The translations under genes and the position numbers were made by a program. A stretch of DNA of 6,096 nucleotides. Source: JAFGKM01 sp964408175. Lineage in GTDB: Bacteria > Ratteibacteria > UBA8468 > B48-G9 > JAFGKM01. The DNA is taken from assembly GCA_964408175.1 (NCBI GenBank), contig CAYOYL010000063.1:1-6096 (forward strand), in the 5' to 3' direction. The notes beneath the pieces are model-generated. The model was given only the letters and a program-made list of their open reading frames with translations. It did not search any database and was not told where the DNA came from. This document shows positions 1-6,096 of this stretch, in pieces (within the stretch, counting starts at the first letter, position 1; every line of letters begins with the position of its first letter).

Positions 1-11
1 CCTCACCCTGA

Positions 12-34
12 CCCTCTCCCCTCAAGGGAGAGGG
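12..34. repeat. C/T-rich perfect hairpin, probable dispersed intergenic repeat
   Basis: A 9-base arm CCCTCTCCC (12-20) is followed by a 5-base loop CTCAA and its exact reverse complement GGGAGAGGG (26-34). The preceding bases (about 1-11) continue the C-rich character with CCTCACCCTGA. No T-run follows on the plus strand, so it is not a classic intrinsic terminator in that direction. Elements of this look, CCCTCACCC followed by CCCTCTCCC and its complement, occur as dispersed intergenic repeats in many bacterial genomes; that is recalled, not tested here. It could also be the 3' end structure of a gene to the left of the window. Confidence 0.6.
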
Positions 35-40
35 AATCTT

Positions 41-95
41 AGTCCACTTTTAATCTTTAAATCCTTAAAAATCAGTCCACTTTTAATTTTTAAAT
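41..95. repeat. Pair of 22-base direct repeats, period 33
   Basis: The 22-base unit at 41-62 (starts AGTCCACTTTTAATC) recurs at 74-95 with one difference (C to T at unit position 15). The offset is 33 bases. A shared CCTTAA follows each copy (63-68 and 102-107), shifted by six bases, so the similarity may extend into a decayed longer duplication. The pair lies 20 bases upstream of the candidate rsmA promoter. It could be a tandem duplication without function or a two-site operator; the sequence alone does not decide. Confidence 0.6.
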
Positions 96-114
96 GACAA
101 ACCTTAACACTGAC

Positions 115-143
115 TTGAAAAAATCAGGGAAAAGTGGCACAAT
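115..143 (+). promoter_or_regulatory. Candidate sigma70 promoter for rsmA-guaB3-dnaE
   Basis: A -35 box TTGAAA (115-120, five of six consensus bases) is separated by exactly 17 bases from CACAAT (138-143, four of six bases of TATAAT). The predicted transcript would start near position 150 and give a leader of about 42 bases before the rsmA ATG. The upstream 80-118 stretch is AT-rich, as is common for promoters. The -10 is weak, so this remains a candidate. The spacing and -35 hexamer are the same as in the better promoter at 5858-5886. Confidence 0.4.
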
Positions 144-178
144 AAAAATACTCTTTAGTTTTAAGCCATATAGAGATT

Positions 179-185
179 GGAGGAG
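179..185 (+). promoter_or_regulatory. Shine-Dalgarno site that fixes the rsmA start
   Basis: GGAGGAG at 179-185 sits 6 bases before ATG 192. The same frame can be opened at a TTG at 177, but that codon overlaps the Shine-Dalgarno site and has no comparable site before it. This makes ATG 192 the better start and removes five residues from the longest open frame. Confidence 0.8.
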
Positions 186-191
186 AAAGGA

Positions 192-1043
192 ATGTCTAAT
201 CTGCAATTTCTAACCTTGAATAAGTCAATAGCACTGCTTCAGGCAAAAAACATCAACGTAAAGAAATATCTGGGACAGCACTTTTTGATAGACAAAAATG
301 GCAGGGACAAGATTCTCTCCTTTGCGGAACTTAACGAGGATGACGTTGTTGTTGAAATAGGACCCGGTCTGGGGGGTATGACCGACGGTTACGTAGATAG
401 CGTGAAAAGCGTGTATGGTTTTGAGATAGACCCGGAATTCTGCAGTATTTTAAGGGAGCGCTTTACCGATTGTAAAAATTTTCATCTTGTGGAAAAGGAC
501 TTCCTTGAGGTTCCTGATGAATGGTGGTACCAACTTCCAGGAAAGGTGAAGGTGCTTGGCAACACCCCCTATTACATAAGTTCTCCCATAGCGTTTCATC
601 TCCTCAAACTGCACAAAAAAATAAAACTTGCTCTGCTTACGGTCCAGAAAGAGGTGGGAGAGAGATTCACGGCATTTCCCGGGAGCAAAAACTATGGGCC
701 GATTTCTGTATTGATGTCAATTTACACCGATGCCAAAATATGCTATTCTCTTAGAAGAGATGTTTTCTTCCCAAAACCGGAGGTCAATTCAGTGGTGGTA
801 AAGATATTTCCTCTTGAGAAGCCCAGGTTAGACATAACAGATGAGAAGGGATTCTGGGAGTTTGTGCCCCTTATTTTCAGTTTCCGAAGGAAGAAACTTC
901 CCAACGTGGTGAATAAGATTTTTAAGATAGAAAAAGGGTCTTTTAAAAAAGCGGTGGAGAAAGAGGGGATATCTCCGGATGCGAGGGTGGAAGACCTTGC
1001 TCCAGAAGAGATATATAAAATTTTTAAAATTGTAACCACTTAA
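192..1043 (+). CDS. rsmA: 16S rRNA (adenine(1518)-N6/adenine(1519)-N6)-dimethyltransferase RsmA/KsgA
   Basis: This enzyme uses S-adenosylmethionine to dimethylate two adjacent adenines in the 3'-terminal helix 45 loop of 16S rRNA, a late step and quality check in 30S subunit assembly in the cytoplasm. The 283-residue product has the usual family length. Visible motifs are LGQHFLID at 27-34 (family GQNFL), the SAM-binding EIGPGLGGMT at 55-64, acidic E78 in GFEID, D103 in EKDFL, the catalytic NTPYY at 124-128, the conserved VQKEVGERF stretch at 151-159 with PGSKNYGP at 163-170, FFPKPEVNS at 192-200, and FRRKKLPN at 231-238 in the C-terminal domain. Thr125 replaces the usual Leu of NLPY, and GGMT replaces the common GxLT, so the protein is somewhat divergent, but every key position is filled. 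It is the first gene of the cluster; its TAA is 14 bases before guaB3. The start was chosen by the GGAGGAG at 179-185. Confidence 0.95.
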   Translation: MSNLQFLTLNKSIALLQAKNINVKKYLGQHFLIDKNGRDKILSFAELNEDDVVVEIGPGLGGMTDGYVDSVKSVYGFEIDPEFCSILRERFTDCKNFHLVEKDFLEVPDEWWYQLPGKVKVLGNTPYYISSPIAFHLLKLHKKIKLALLTVQKEVGERFTAFPGSKNYGPISVLMSIYTDAKICYSLRRDVFFPKPEVNSVVVKIFPLEKPRLDITDEKGFWEFVPLIFSFRRKKLPNVVNKIFKIEKGSFKKAVEKEGISPDARVEDLAPEEIYKIFKIVTT

Positions 1044-1057
1044 AAGGAGAAGGAATT

Positions 1058-2224
1058 ATGGCTATGTGGATAGGTATTAACAGGAAAGCAAGGGTTTGTT
1101 ATGGTTTTGACGATATATCACTTATTCCCGGTAAGGTTACCCTCAATCCCGAGGAGGTTGATATTTCTACAACCATAGGTAATGTTGAACTTAAGGTGCC
1201 GGTGCTGGCTGCCGCTATGGACGGTGTTGTAGACCCGAGGTTCGCCGTGGAGTTCGGTAAATTGGGTGGACTGGCTGTTCTGAATCTGATGGGCATATAC
1301 ACAAGATACGAAGACCCTTATGAGGTACTGGAAAAGATAATAAATAGTCCCTATGAGAAGTCAACCGCATTAATACAAAACATATATAAAGAGCCGATAA
1401 AGGAAAGACTTGTGGGAGAAAGGATAGAACAGATAAAAAAATCCGGCGTTACCTGTTCTGTAAGTTGCATCCCTCAATATGCAGAAAAATTTCTGGGCAT
1501 AAGCAGTGAAGCCGGGGTAGATATCTTTATGGTTCAGTCTACTGTAACGACTGCAAAACATATAGCCAGAGGCTATCAACCTCTGGATATCGGGGCTTTT
1601 TGCAGGTCGGCAAAGATACCGATAGTTGTTGGTAACTGCGTTACCTTTGATGTGACCATGGAACTGATAGAGACAGGTGCAGCTGGCATCCTTGTGGGGA
1701 TAGGACCGGGAGCTGCCTGCACCACAAGGGAAGTGCTTGGTCTGGGAGTTCCGCAGGTAACCGCCACTGCTGATTGTTCCTATGCTCGCGATACCTATTA
1801 TAGAAAAACAGGAAGGTACGTTCCGATAATAACTGACGGTGGAATGGTGACCAGTGGGGATATATGTAAGGCATTTGCTGCCGGGGCGGATGCTGTTATG
1901 ATAGGCTCGGCATTTGTCAAGGCAAAAGAGTCTCCTGGAAAGGGATACCACTGGGGGATGGCAACATCGGATGAGAATCTGCCGAGGGGCACCAGGGTTA
2001 ATGTTGGAGTCTCCTGCACCCTGAAAGAGATATTGTTTGGCCCGGCACGTGTTGATGATGGCTCACAGAACCTTATGGGGGCTCTTAAACTTTCCATGGG
2101 GTCACTGGGTGCAAAAAATATAAAAGAGATGCAGATGGTTGAGATGGCGGTAACACCATCCATCAAAACAGAAGGCAAGATATACCAGTCTCTCGTAAGG
2201 TCAATGGCAAGAAACAAGAAGTAG
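1058..2224 (+). CDS. guaB3: GuaB3 family IMP dehydrogenase-related protein
   Basis: This is a TIM-barrel protein of the IMP dehydrogenase/GMP reductase superfamily. IMP dehydrogenases oxidise IMP to XMP with NAD+, the committed step to guanine nucleotides. The 388-residue product carries AAAMDGVVDP at 51-60 (family AAMDTV), GIGPGAACTTRE at 214-225 with the catalytic Cys221, and the phosphate/IMP-binding IITDGGM at 257-263. It lacks the roughly 120-residue CBS (Bateman) domain of canonical GuaB; only a short segment follows the LAVLNLMG strand at 72-79. The flap GYHWGMATSDENLPRGTR (296-313) and the tail GPARVDDGSQNLMGALK (328-344), MVEMAVTPSIKTEGKIYQ (360-377) match the GuaB3 subfamily as I know it, best described in actinobacteria and cyanobacteria. 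The cyanobacterial enzyme is reported to have IMP dehydrogenase activity; activity here is inferred. AAGGAG at 1044-1049 lies 8 bases before ATG 1058, favouring it over ATG 1064. GMP reductase is a less likely alternative. Confidence 0.88.
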   Translation: MAMWIGINRKARVCYGFDDISLIPGKVTLNPEEVDISTTIGNVELKVPVLAAAMDGVVDPRFAVEFGKLGGLAVLNLMGIYTRYEDPYEVLEKIINSPYEKSTALIQNIYKEPIKERLVGERIEQIKKSGVTCSVSCIPQYAEKFLGISSEAGVDIFMVQSTVTTAKHIARGYQPLDIGAFCRSAKIPIVVGNCVTFDVTMELIETGAAGILVGIGPGAACTTREVLGLGVPQVTATADCSYARDTYYRKTGRYVPIITDGGMVTSGDICKAFAAGADAVMIGSAFVKAKESPGKGYHWGMATSDENLPRGTRVNVGVSCTLKEILFGPARVDDGSQNLMGALKLSMGSLGAKNIKEMQMVEMAVTPSIKTEGKIYQSLVRSMARNKK

Positions 2225-2262
2225 AAGCTCTGCCCATCGAACATTATCGGAGGAAGGAAAAG

Positions 2263-5200
2263 ATGAAAGAGTTTGTACACCTTCATTTGCATACTGAATA
2301 CAGTCTGCTTGACGGTATGTGCAGGATTGACGATGTTACGCAGACAGCCCATCAGTACGGGATGAAGGCACTTGCCATAACTGACCATGGAACGATGGGA
2401 GGGGTACTTAAGTTTTATGAGGAGTCTTTGCAGCACGGCATAAAGCCTATTATCGGGGCTGAGATGTACATCGCTCCCGGCAGCAGGTTTGACCAGGAAC
2501 CCAGAAGCAAGAAAGAGGCTTTTTATCATATAACACTGCTTGCCAGAAACAACCAGGGCTATCAAAATCTTCTGAAACTTTCAACGCTCTCCTATACCGA
2601 AGGCTTTTATTACAAACAAAGGATAGATAAGGAAATTCTTGCCAGATATTCAGAAGGTCTGATTATAATGAGCGGCTGTCTCAAAGGAGAGATTAATCAA
2701 CACATCCTCAGTGGCGATACTAAAAAAGCGGAAGAGACCATTGATTTGTATCAAGGGATAGCAGGCAGGGATAATTTTTATCTGGAGATTATGGAGAACA
2801 AACTGCCTGACCAGAATAAGGTGAATAAAGTACTGGTAGAACTCTCTGACAAGACCGGTGCCCGACTTGTTGCTACAAACGATTGTCACTACATAAAGAA
2901 AGAAGATGCGTTTGCCCACGAAGTATTGATGTGTATTCAAACCCTTTCCCACATTGAAGACAAAGACCGGATGCGGTTTCAAACTAATGAGTTCTATTTC
3001 AAGAGTCCTGAGGAGATGTACGAGGCATTCAAAGATGTCCCTGAGGCGCTGCAAAACACCCTCAAGATTAGTGAGATGTGTAACGTAAAGATAGACATTG
3101 GAGAGTATCATCTACCCGTATTTTCGCCTCCCGAGGGGAAAATGCCTGATGCATACCTTGAAGAATTGGTAATCAGGGGGCTTAAAAACAGGTTTAATCT
3201 TGATGTTCAGTCTCTCAACTCTCCCGGTATAAAGAGCGAGATAGTAGACAGGGCCCGTTATGAGTTAGATGTGATAAAGAAGATGGGGTTTCCCAGTTAT
3301 TTCCTTATAATACAGGACTTTGTGAATTATGCAAAGAAGGAAAAAATTATGGTGGGCCCGGGCAGAGGTTCTGCTGCCGGTAGTCTCATAGCCTACCTTC
3401 TGGGGATTACCGAAATAAATCCGCTGCCGTATAATCTTATTTTTGAAAGATTTTTAAATCCGGAAAGGGTTAGTTTACCTGACATAGATGTTGACTTCTG
3501 TGACAGACGCAGGGATGAGGTTATTTCTTACATCAGAGAAAAATACGGAGCGGAAAATGTTGCTCAGATAGGCACCTATGGGAGAATGGCGGCAAGGGCT
3601 GTAGTCAGAGATGTTGGGCGTGCACTCGGGTTCAGTTACGGTGAGGTTGACCGTCTGGCAAAGATGATATCTTCCGAGCCGGGTGTTTCTCTTACGGACG
3701 AGGTGAAAAACAATACAGAGATAAAACATATAATTGATACTGACGAGAAGATGAAAAATCTTTTTGACATATCCCTGAAACTGGAAGGTCTGGCAAGACA
3801 CTCTTCCACCCATGCTGCAGGGCTTGTCATAACAGAGAGACCTGTCTATGAATATGCACCCTTGTTCCGCGGTCCCAAAGGCGAACTTGCAACACAGTAC
3901 GAGATGGATGGGGTGGCAGAGATAGGTCTGCTCAAGGTTGATATTCTGGGGCTGAAGACACTTTCTGTTATAGAAGATACACTTGATTTGTTAAAAGAAA
4001 GGCGGGGGATAACAATAGAGGATTTCCCTCTCAACGATGAGAAGACATACAACCTGCTTTCGCAGGGAGAATCACTGGGTATATTCCAACTTGAAAGCAA
4101 GGGGATGCAGAACCTCCTGAAAGAAAGCCAACCTAAGATTTTTGAGGATATCATAGCCATACTTGCTCTGTACCGCCCCGGTCCGATGAAAAGCGGGATG
4201 GTAAAAGAATATATCAAGAGAAAGAATGACCCTTCAAAGATTGTTTACGACCATTCGTTACTTGAACCTATTCTTAAAACAACATACGGGATTATTTTAT
4301 ATCAGGAGCAGGTTATGGAGATAGCCCATAGGTTTGCAGGTTTCACCATGGGCGAGGCGGATGAGTTAAGAAAGGCTATGGGAAAGAAGATTGCGGTGGT
4401 GATGGAACAGAACAGGGAAAAGTTTGTTGAAGGGGCGAGGAAGAACGGGGTGGATACCCATACATCTGACAAAATATTTGAACAAATCGTGAAATTTGCC
4501 GGCTACGGGTTCAACAAATCGCACAGTACCGGCTATGCACTGCTCTCTTATCAGACCGCGTTTTTGAAGGCAAATTATCCCCTTGAGTTTATGAACTCTC
4601 TTCTGAACAGCGAGACCGGTGATTTTGATAAGATTGCCGAGTATATAGATGAGTGTGAGAGAATGAAGATATGGATACTGCCTCCGGATGTCTGCGAAAG
4701 TGGTGAGGGATTCAGAATTTTCAGCAATGATGTTATCTTTGGACTTGCCGCGATAAAAAATGTTGGCTCAGGAGCCATAAAATCCATAATAGAAACCCGG
4801 ACGAAGGGAGTTTTCAAGTCTTTATTTGATTTTTGTGAAAGGGTTAACCTTCGAACCGTGAACAAAAAGGTGATTGAAAGTCTGATAAAGGCAGGGGCTT
4901 TTGACTATCTTGAAACGCCGAGGTCGCAACTTTTTGCTATGATTGATGATGCCATAAATCATGGCTCCAGGACACAAAAAAAGGCTGCTGAGGGACAGAT
5001 GGATATTTTCGGTGCGGACAGCAATAGTGTAACTGCAGTTATGGATACAGGTATTTTAGACTCTCTCCCTGAGTGGACTGAAGCACGTCTTCTCTCTTAC
5101 GAGAAAGAGATGCTCGGTGTTTACCTGACTGGCCATCCCCTTAAGAGATACGCATCAATAATTAAACTATTCTCCAATGTTTCAATCTCTGAACTTGACG

Positions 5201-5715
5201 AGAAAGTAAAGGATGGTGCTGTTGTGAGTGTGGGAGGTATTCTGACAGATGTAAAAAGGACAAATACAAAAAAAGGCGAAAGGATGGGATGGGGTGATAT
5301 GGAAGACCTTACCGGTAAGGTGAAGGTGCTTTTCTATCCCCGGACATATGAGGAATTTTCCAGTCTTATAAGAAAAAGTTCAATAGTTTTCGTTAAGGGG
5401 AAACTTGAAAAAAGAGACAGGCCGATGATTATTGCCGATGAGGTAGCAAATCTCAATACGGCAAAGGATAAATTTCTGGCAAATGTTGAGATTGACCTGA
5501 AACTGCCTCTAAAAGAAAAAAAGATGCAGGAACTGAAGGAACTCTTTGTCAAAAACAAAGGGAACTGTCCGCTTTATCTGAACCTTATAGCAGAGGATGG
5601 CAACAAGAAGGTTAAGATGAAGGCAAACGGCTATACAATCAATCCTGACATAGAATTTGTAGAAGAACTGAGAACCATACTCGGTAATGCTTCCTCCTTC
5701 CACATCGGTGTCTGA
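2263..5715 (+). CDS. dnaE: DNA polymerase III subunit alpha (DnaE)
   Basis: This is the catalytic subunit of the replicative C-family polymerase, acting with the beta clamp and clamp loader at the fork. The 1150 residues match full-length DnaE (E. coli 1160). Residues 1-280 hold an N-terminal PHP domain with an apparently complete set of nine metal ligands: H8, H10, D17, H42, E67, H89, C139, D207, H209. The polymerase core has GPGRGSAAGS at 365-374, PDIDVDF at 406-412 with catalytic D407 and D409, the third aspartate D560 in KVDILGLKTL, ARHSSTHAAGL at 511-521, YRPGPMKSGM at 637-646 and GYGFNKSHSTGYALLSYQT at 747-765. A helix-hairpin-helix lies near 826-843. GQMDIFG at 911-917 (bases 4993-5013) fits the internal clamp-binding motif. 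An OB fold follows at about 986-1064, then a C-terminal region like the tau-binding domain. No intein or frameshift is seen. GGAGG at 2249-2253 lies 9 bases before the ATG; guaB3 ends 38 bases upstream. The clamp motif and C-terminal region favour the main replicase over DnaE2. Confidence 0.97.
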   Translation: MKEFVHLHLHTEYSLLDGMCRIDDVTQTAHQYGMKALAITDHGTMGGVLKFYEESLQHGIKPIIGAEMYIAPGSRFDQEPRSKKEAFYHITLLARNNQGYQNLLKLSTLSYTEGFYYKQRIDKEILARYSEGLIIMSGCLKGEINQHILSGDTKKAEETIDLYQGIAGRDNFYLEIMENKLPDQNKVNKVLVELSDKTGARLVATNDCHYIKKEDAFAHEVLMCIQTLSHIEDKDRMRFQTNEFYFKSPEEMYEAFKDVPEALQNTLKISEMCNVKIDIGEYHLPVFSPPEGKMPDAYLEELVIRGLKNRFNLDVQSLNSPGIKSEIVDRARYELDVIKKMGFPSYFLIIQDFVNYAKKEKIMVGPGRGSAAGSLIAYLLGITEINPLPYNLIFERFLNPERVSLPDIDVDFCDRRRDEVISYIREKYGAENVAQIGTYGRMAARAVVRDVGRALGFSYGEVDRLAKMISSEPGVSLTDEVKNNTEIKHIIDTDEKMKNLFDISLKLEGLARHSSTHAAGLVITERPVYEYAPLFRGPKGELATQYEMDGVAEIGLLKVDILGLKTLSVIEDTLDLLKERRGITIEDFPLNDEKTYNLLSQGESLGIFQLESKGMQNLLKESQPKIFEDIIAILALYRPGPMKSGMVKEYIKRKNDPSKIVYDHSLLEPILKTTYGIILYQEQVMEIAHRFAGFTMGEADELRKAMGKKIAVVMEQNREKFVEGARKNGVDTHTSDKIFEQIVKFAGYGFNKSHSTGYALLSYQTAFLKANYPLEFMNSLLNSETGDFDKIAEYIDECERMKIWILPPDVCESGEGFRIFSNDVIFGLAAIKNVGSGAIKSIIETRTKGVFKSLFDFCERVNLRTVNKKVIESLIKAGAFDYLETPRSQLFAMIDDAINHGSRTQKKAAEGQMDIFGADSNSVTAVMDTGILDSLPEWTEARLLSYEKEMLGVYLTGHPLKRYASIIKLFSNVSISELDEKVKDGAVVSVGGILTDVKRTNTKKGERMGWGDMEDLTGKVKVLFYPRTYEEFSSLIRKSSIVFVKGKLEKRDRPMIIADEVANLNTAKDKFLANVEIDLKLPLKEKKMQELKELFVKNKGNCPLYLNLIAEDGNKKVKMKANGYTINPDIEFVEELRTILGNASSFHIGV

Positions 5716-5802
5716 TCCCGTTTTCCCTGCACACATATAGCGTCGCTTTCTTTCAGTCCGTCAAAGATTTATAGCAGATTGGCTTGTTGTTTTCCCATAT
5801 TC

Positions 5803-5835
5803 TCGGATTCCAATCCGACGAGTTCTCGTTTTTTT
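5803..5835 (+). terminator. Candidate rho-independent terminator after dnaE
   Basis: TCGGATT (5803-5809) pairs with AATCCGA (5812-5818); with a four-base loop this is a 6 bp stem. It is followed at once by a second small dyad, ACGAG/CTCGT (5818-5822 and 5825-5829), that runs directly into seven T residues (5829-5835). CTCG at 5802-5805 can alternatively pair with CGAG at 5819-5822. The hairpin plus T-run lies 88 bases after the dnaE stop and before the next promoter, the right place for a terminator. The stems are short, and the hairpin may instead be a dispersed repeat element. Confidence 0.45.
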
Positions 5836-5857
5836 CATTTTTAGGATGTAGTTGATC

Positions 5858-5886
5858 TTGAAAAAAAGGGGTGCCGATTATATAAT
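5858..5886 (+). promoter_or_regulatory. Near-consensus sigma70 promoter for the methyltransferase gene
   Basis: TTGAAA (5858-5863, five of six) is followed after exactly 17 bases by a perfect TATAAT (5881-5886). Transcription would start around 5892-5894, leaving only some 17-19 bases of leader before ATG 5911. The promoter sits right after the candidate dnaE terminator, which suggests that the methyltransferase is expressed independently of the housekeeping cluster. Confidence 0.65.
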
Positions 5887-5910
5887 TTAGTAAAAGAACA
5901 AATATATGAA

Positions 5911-6096
5911 ATGAAAGAGCTAATAACGGATATCAGAATAGGCGATTGCCTAAAAGTGTTAGAGGACTTCTCAAGTGACTGGTTTGACTTGATTATTACC
6001 TCACCGCCGTATGCAGATAGCAGGATGAATGATTACGGAGGAATAAAACCGGAAAAATATGTGGAGTGGTTTTTGCCGCGAAGTAAAGAATTTCTT
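5911..6096 (+). CDS. Site-specific DNA methyltransferase (N4-cytosine/N6-adenine type), N-terminal part, cut by window end
   Basis: The 62 visible codons run open to the end of the window. The frame reads MKELITDIRIGDCLKVLEDF and continues to DLIITSPPYADSR. GDCLKVL at 11-17 followed by DLIITSPPY at 26-34 is the usual opening of amino-methyltransferases of the COG0863 group, in which catalytic motif IV (SPPY, bases 6001-6012) comes first and the SAM-binding FxGxG motif lies near the C-terminus, outside this window. SPPY favours N4-cytosine methylation, though N6-adenine enzymes of this layout exist. YGGIKPEKYVEWFLP at 42-56 also resembles this family. The frame is open upstream to a TAG at 5842-5844, but no ATG, GTG or TTG lies between, so ATG 5911 is the start. 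There is no clear Shine-Dalgarno site, unlike the three preceding genes. Whether it is solitary or paired with a restriction enzyme cannot be seen. Confidence 0.88.
   Translation, partial: MKELITDIRIGDCLKVLEDFSSDWFDLIITSPPYADSRMNDYGGIKPEKYVEWFLPRSKEFL

Noticed and set aside
41..95. The 22-base direct repeats as the start of a CRISPR array
   Set aside because: There are only two copies separated by 11 bases, the sequence is AT-rich, and no cas gene or further unit is present.
135..150. TGGCAC at 135-140 as a sigma54 -24 element
   Set aside because: The required GC-containing -12 element at the correct distance is missing; the following bases are AATAAAAATA.
177..191. TTG at 177 as the rsmA start
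   Set aside because: The TTG overlaps the GGAGGAG that serves ATG 192 and has no ribosome binding site of its own.
1370..1951. A 193-codon minus-strand open frame inside guaB3
   Set aside because: It is an antisense shadow of a conserved gene, with a Cys/Tyr/Ser-rich translation that resembles no family.
1798..2565. A 255-codon open frame on the minus strand across the guaB3-dnaE junction
   Set aside because: It is fully antisense to two well-supported genes, shows no recognisable domain, and its composition follows the opposite strand.
5716..5802. A small gene or RNA between dnaE and the terminator-like hairpin
   Set aside because: No open frame with a start and ribosome binding site on either strand and no convincing structure was seen; it is probably an untranslated 3' region.

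Overview
The window looks like ordinary bacterial chromosome with a housekeeping core. Three tightly spaced plus-strand genes fill positions 192-5715: rsmA/ksgA (16S rRNA dimethyladenosine methyltransferase), guaB3 (an IMP dehydrogenase-family enzyme without CBS domains) and dnaE (replicative DNA polymerase III alpha subunit). After a 195-base gap, a fourth plus-strand gene starts at 5911 and runs off the window. It is the N-terminus of a site-specific DNA methyltransferase of the N4-cytosine/N6-adenine type.

Layout. Positions 1-176 are non-coding: a perfect C/T-rich hairpin (12-34), two near-identical 22-base direct repeats (41-62 and 74-95) and a candidate sigma70 promoter (115-143). The gaps inside the gene cluster are 14 and 38 bases, with a purine-rich Shine-Dalgarno sequence before each gene and no visible terminator between them. 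One transcript for rsmA-guaB3-dnaE is therefore the simplest reading. The 3' gap holds a hairpin plus a T-run (5803-5835), then a near-consensus promoter (TTGAAA, 17 bases, TATAAT at 5858-5886) only about 25 bases before the methyltransferase ATG. That gene is probably transcribed separately.

How the genes relate. The first three serve ribosome maturation, guanine nucleotide supply and chromosome replication, a plausible growth-linked grouping. The methyltransferase is a modification gene, possibly part of a restriction-modification or other defence locus, but its partners lie outside the window.

Organism. The Shine-Dalgarno sequences, sigma70-like promoters and DnaE/KsgA mark a bacterium. 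Composition looks moderate, AT-rich between genes. Somewhat divergent KsgA motifs and the gene order do not match a model species I recognise. An uncultured or candidate-phylum bacterium is a reasonable but unproven guess. I found no undescribed multi-gene system; the most open-ended part is the truncated methyltransferase locus at the right edge.
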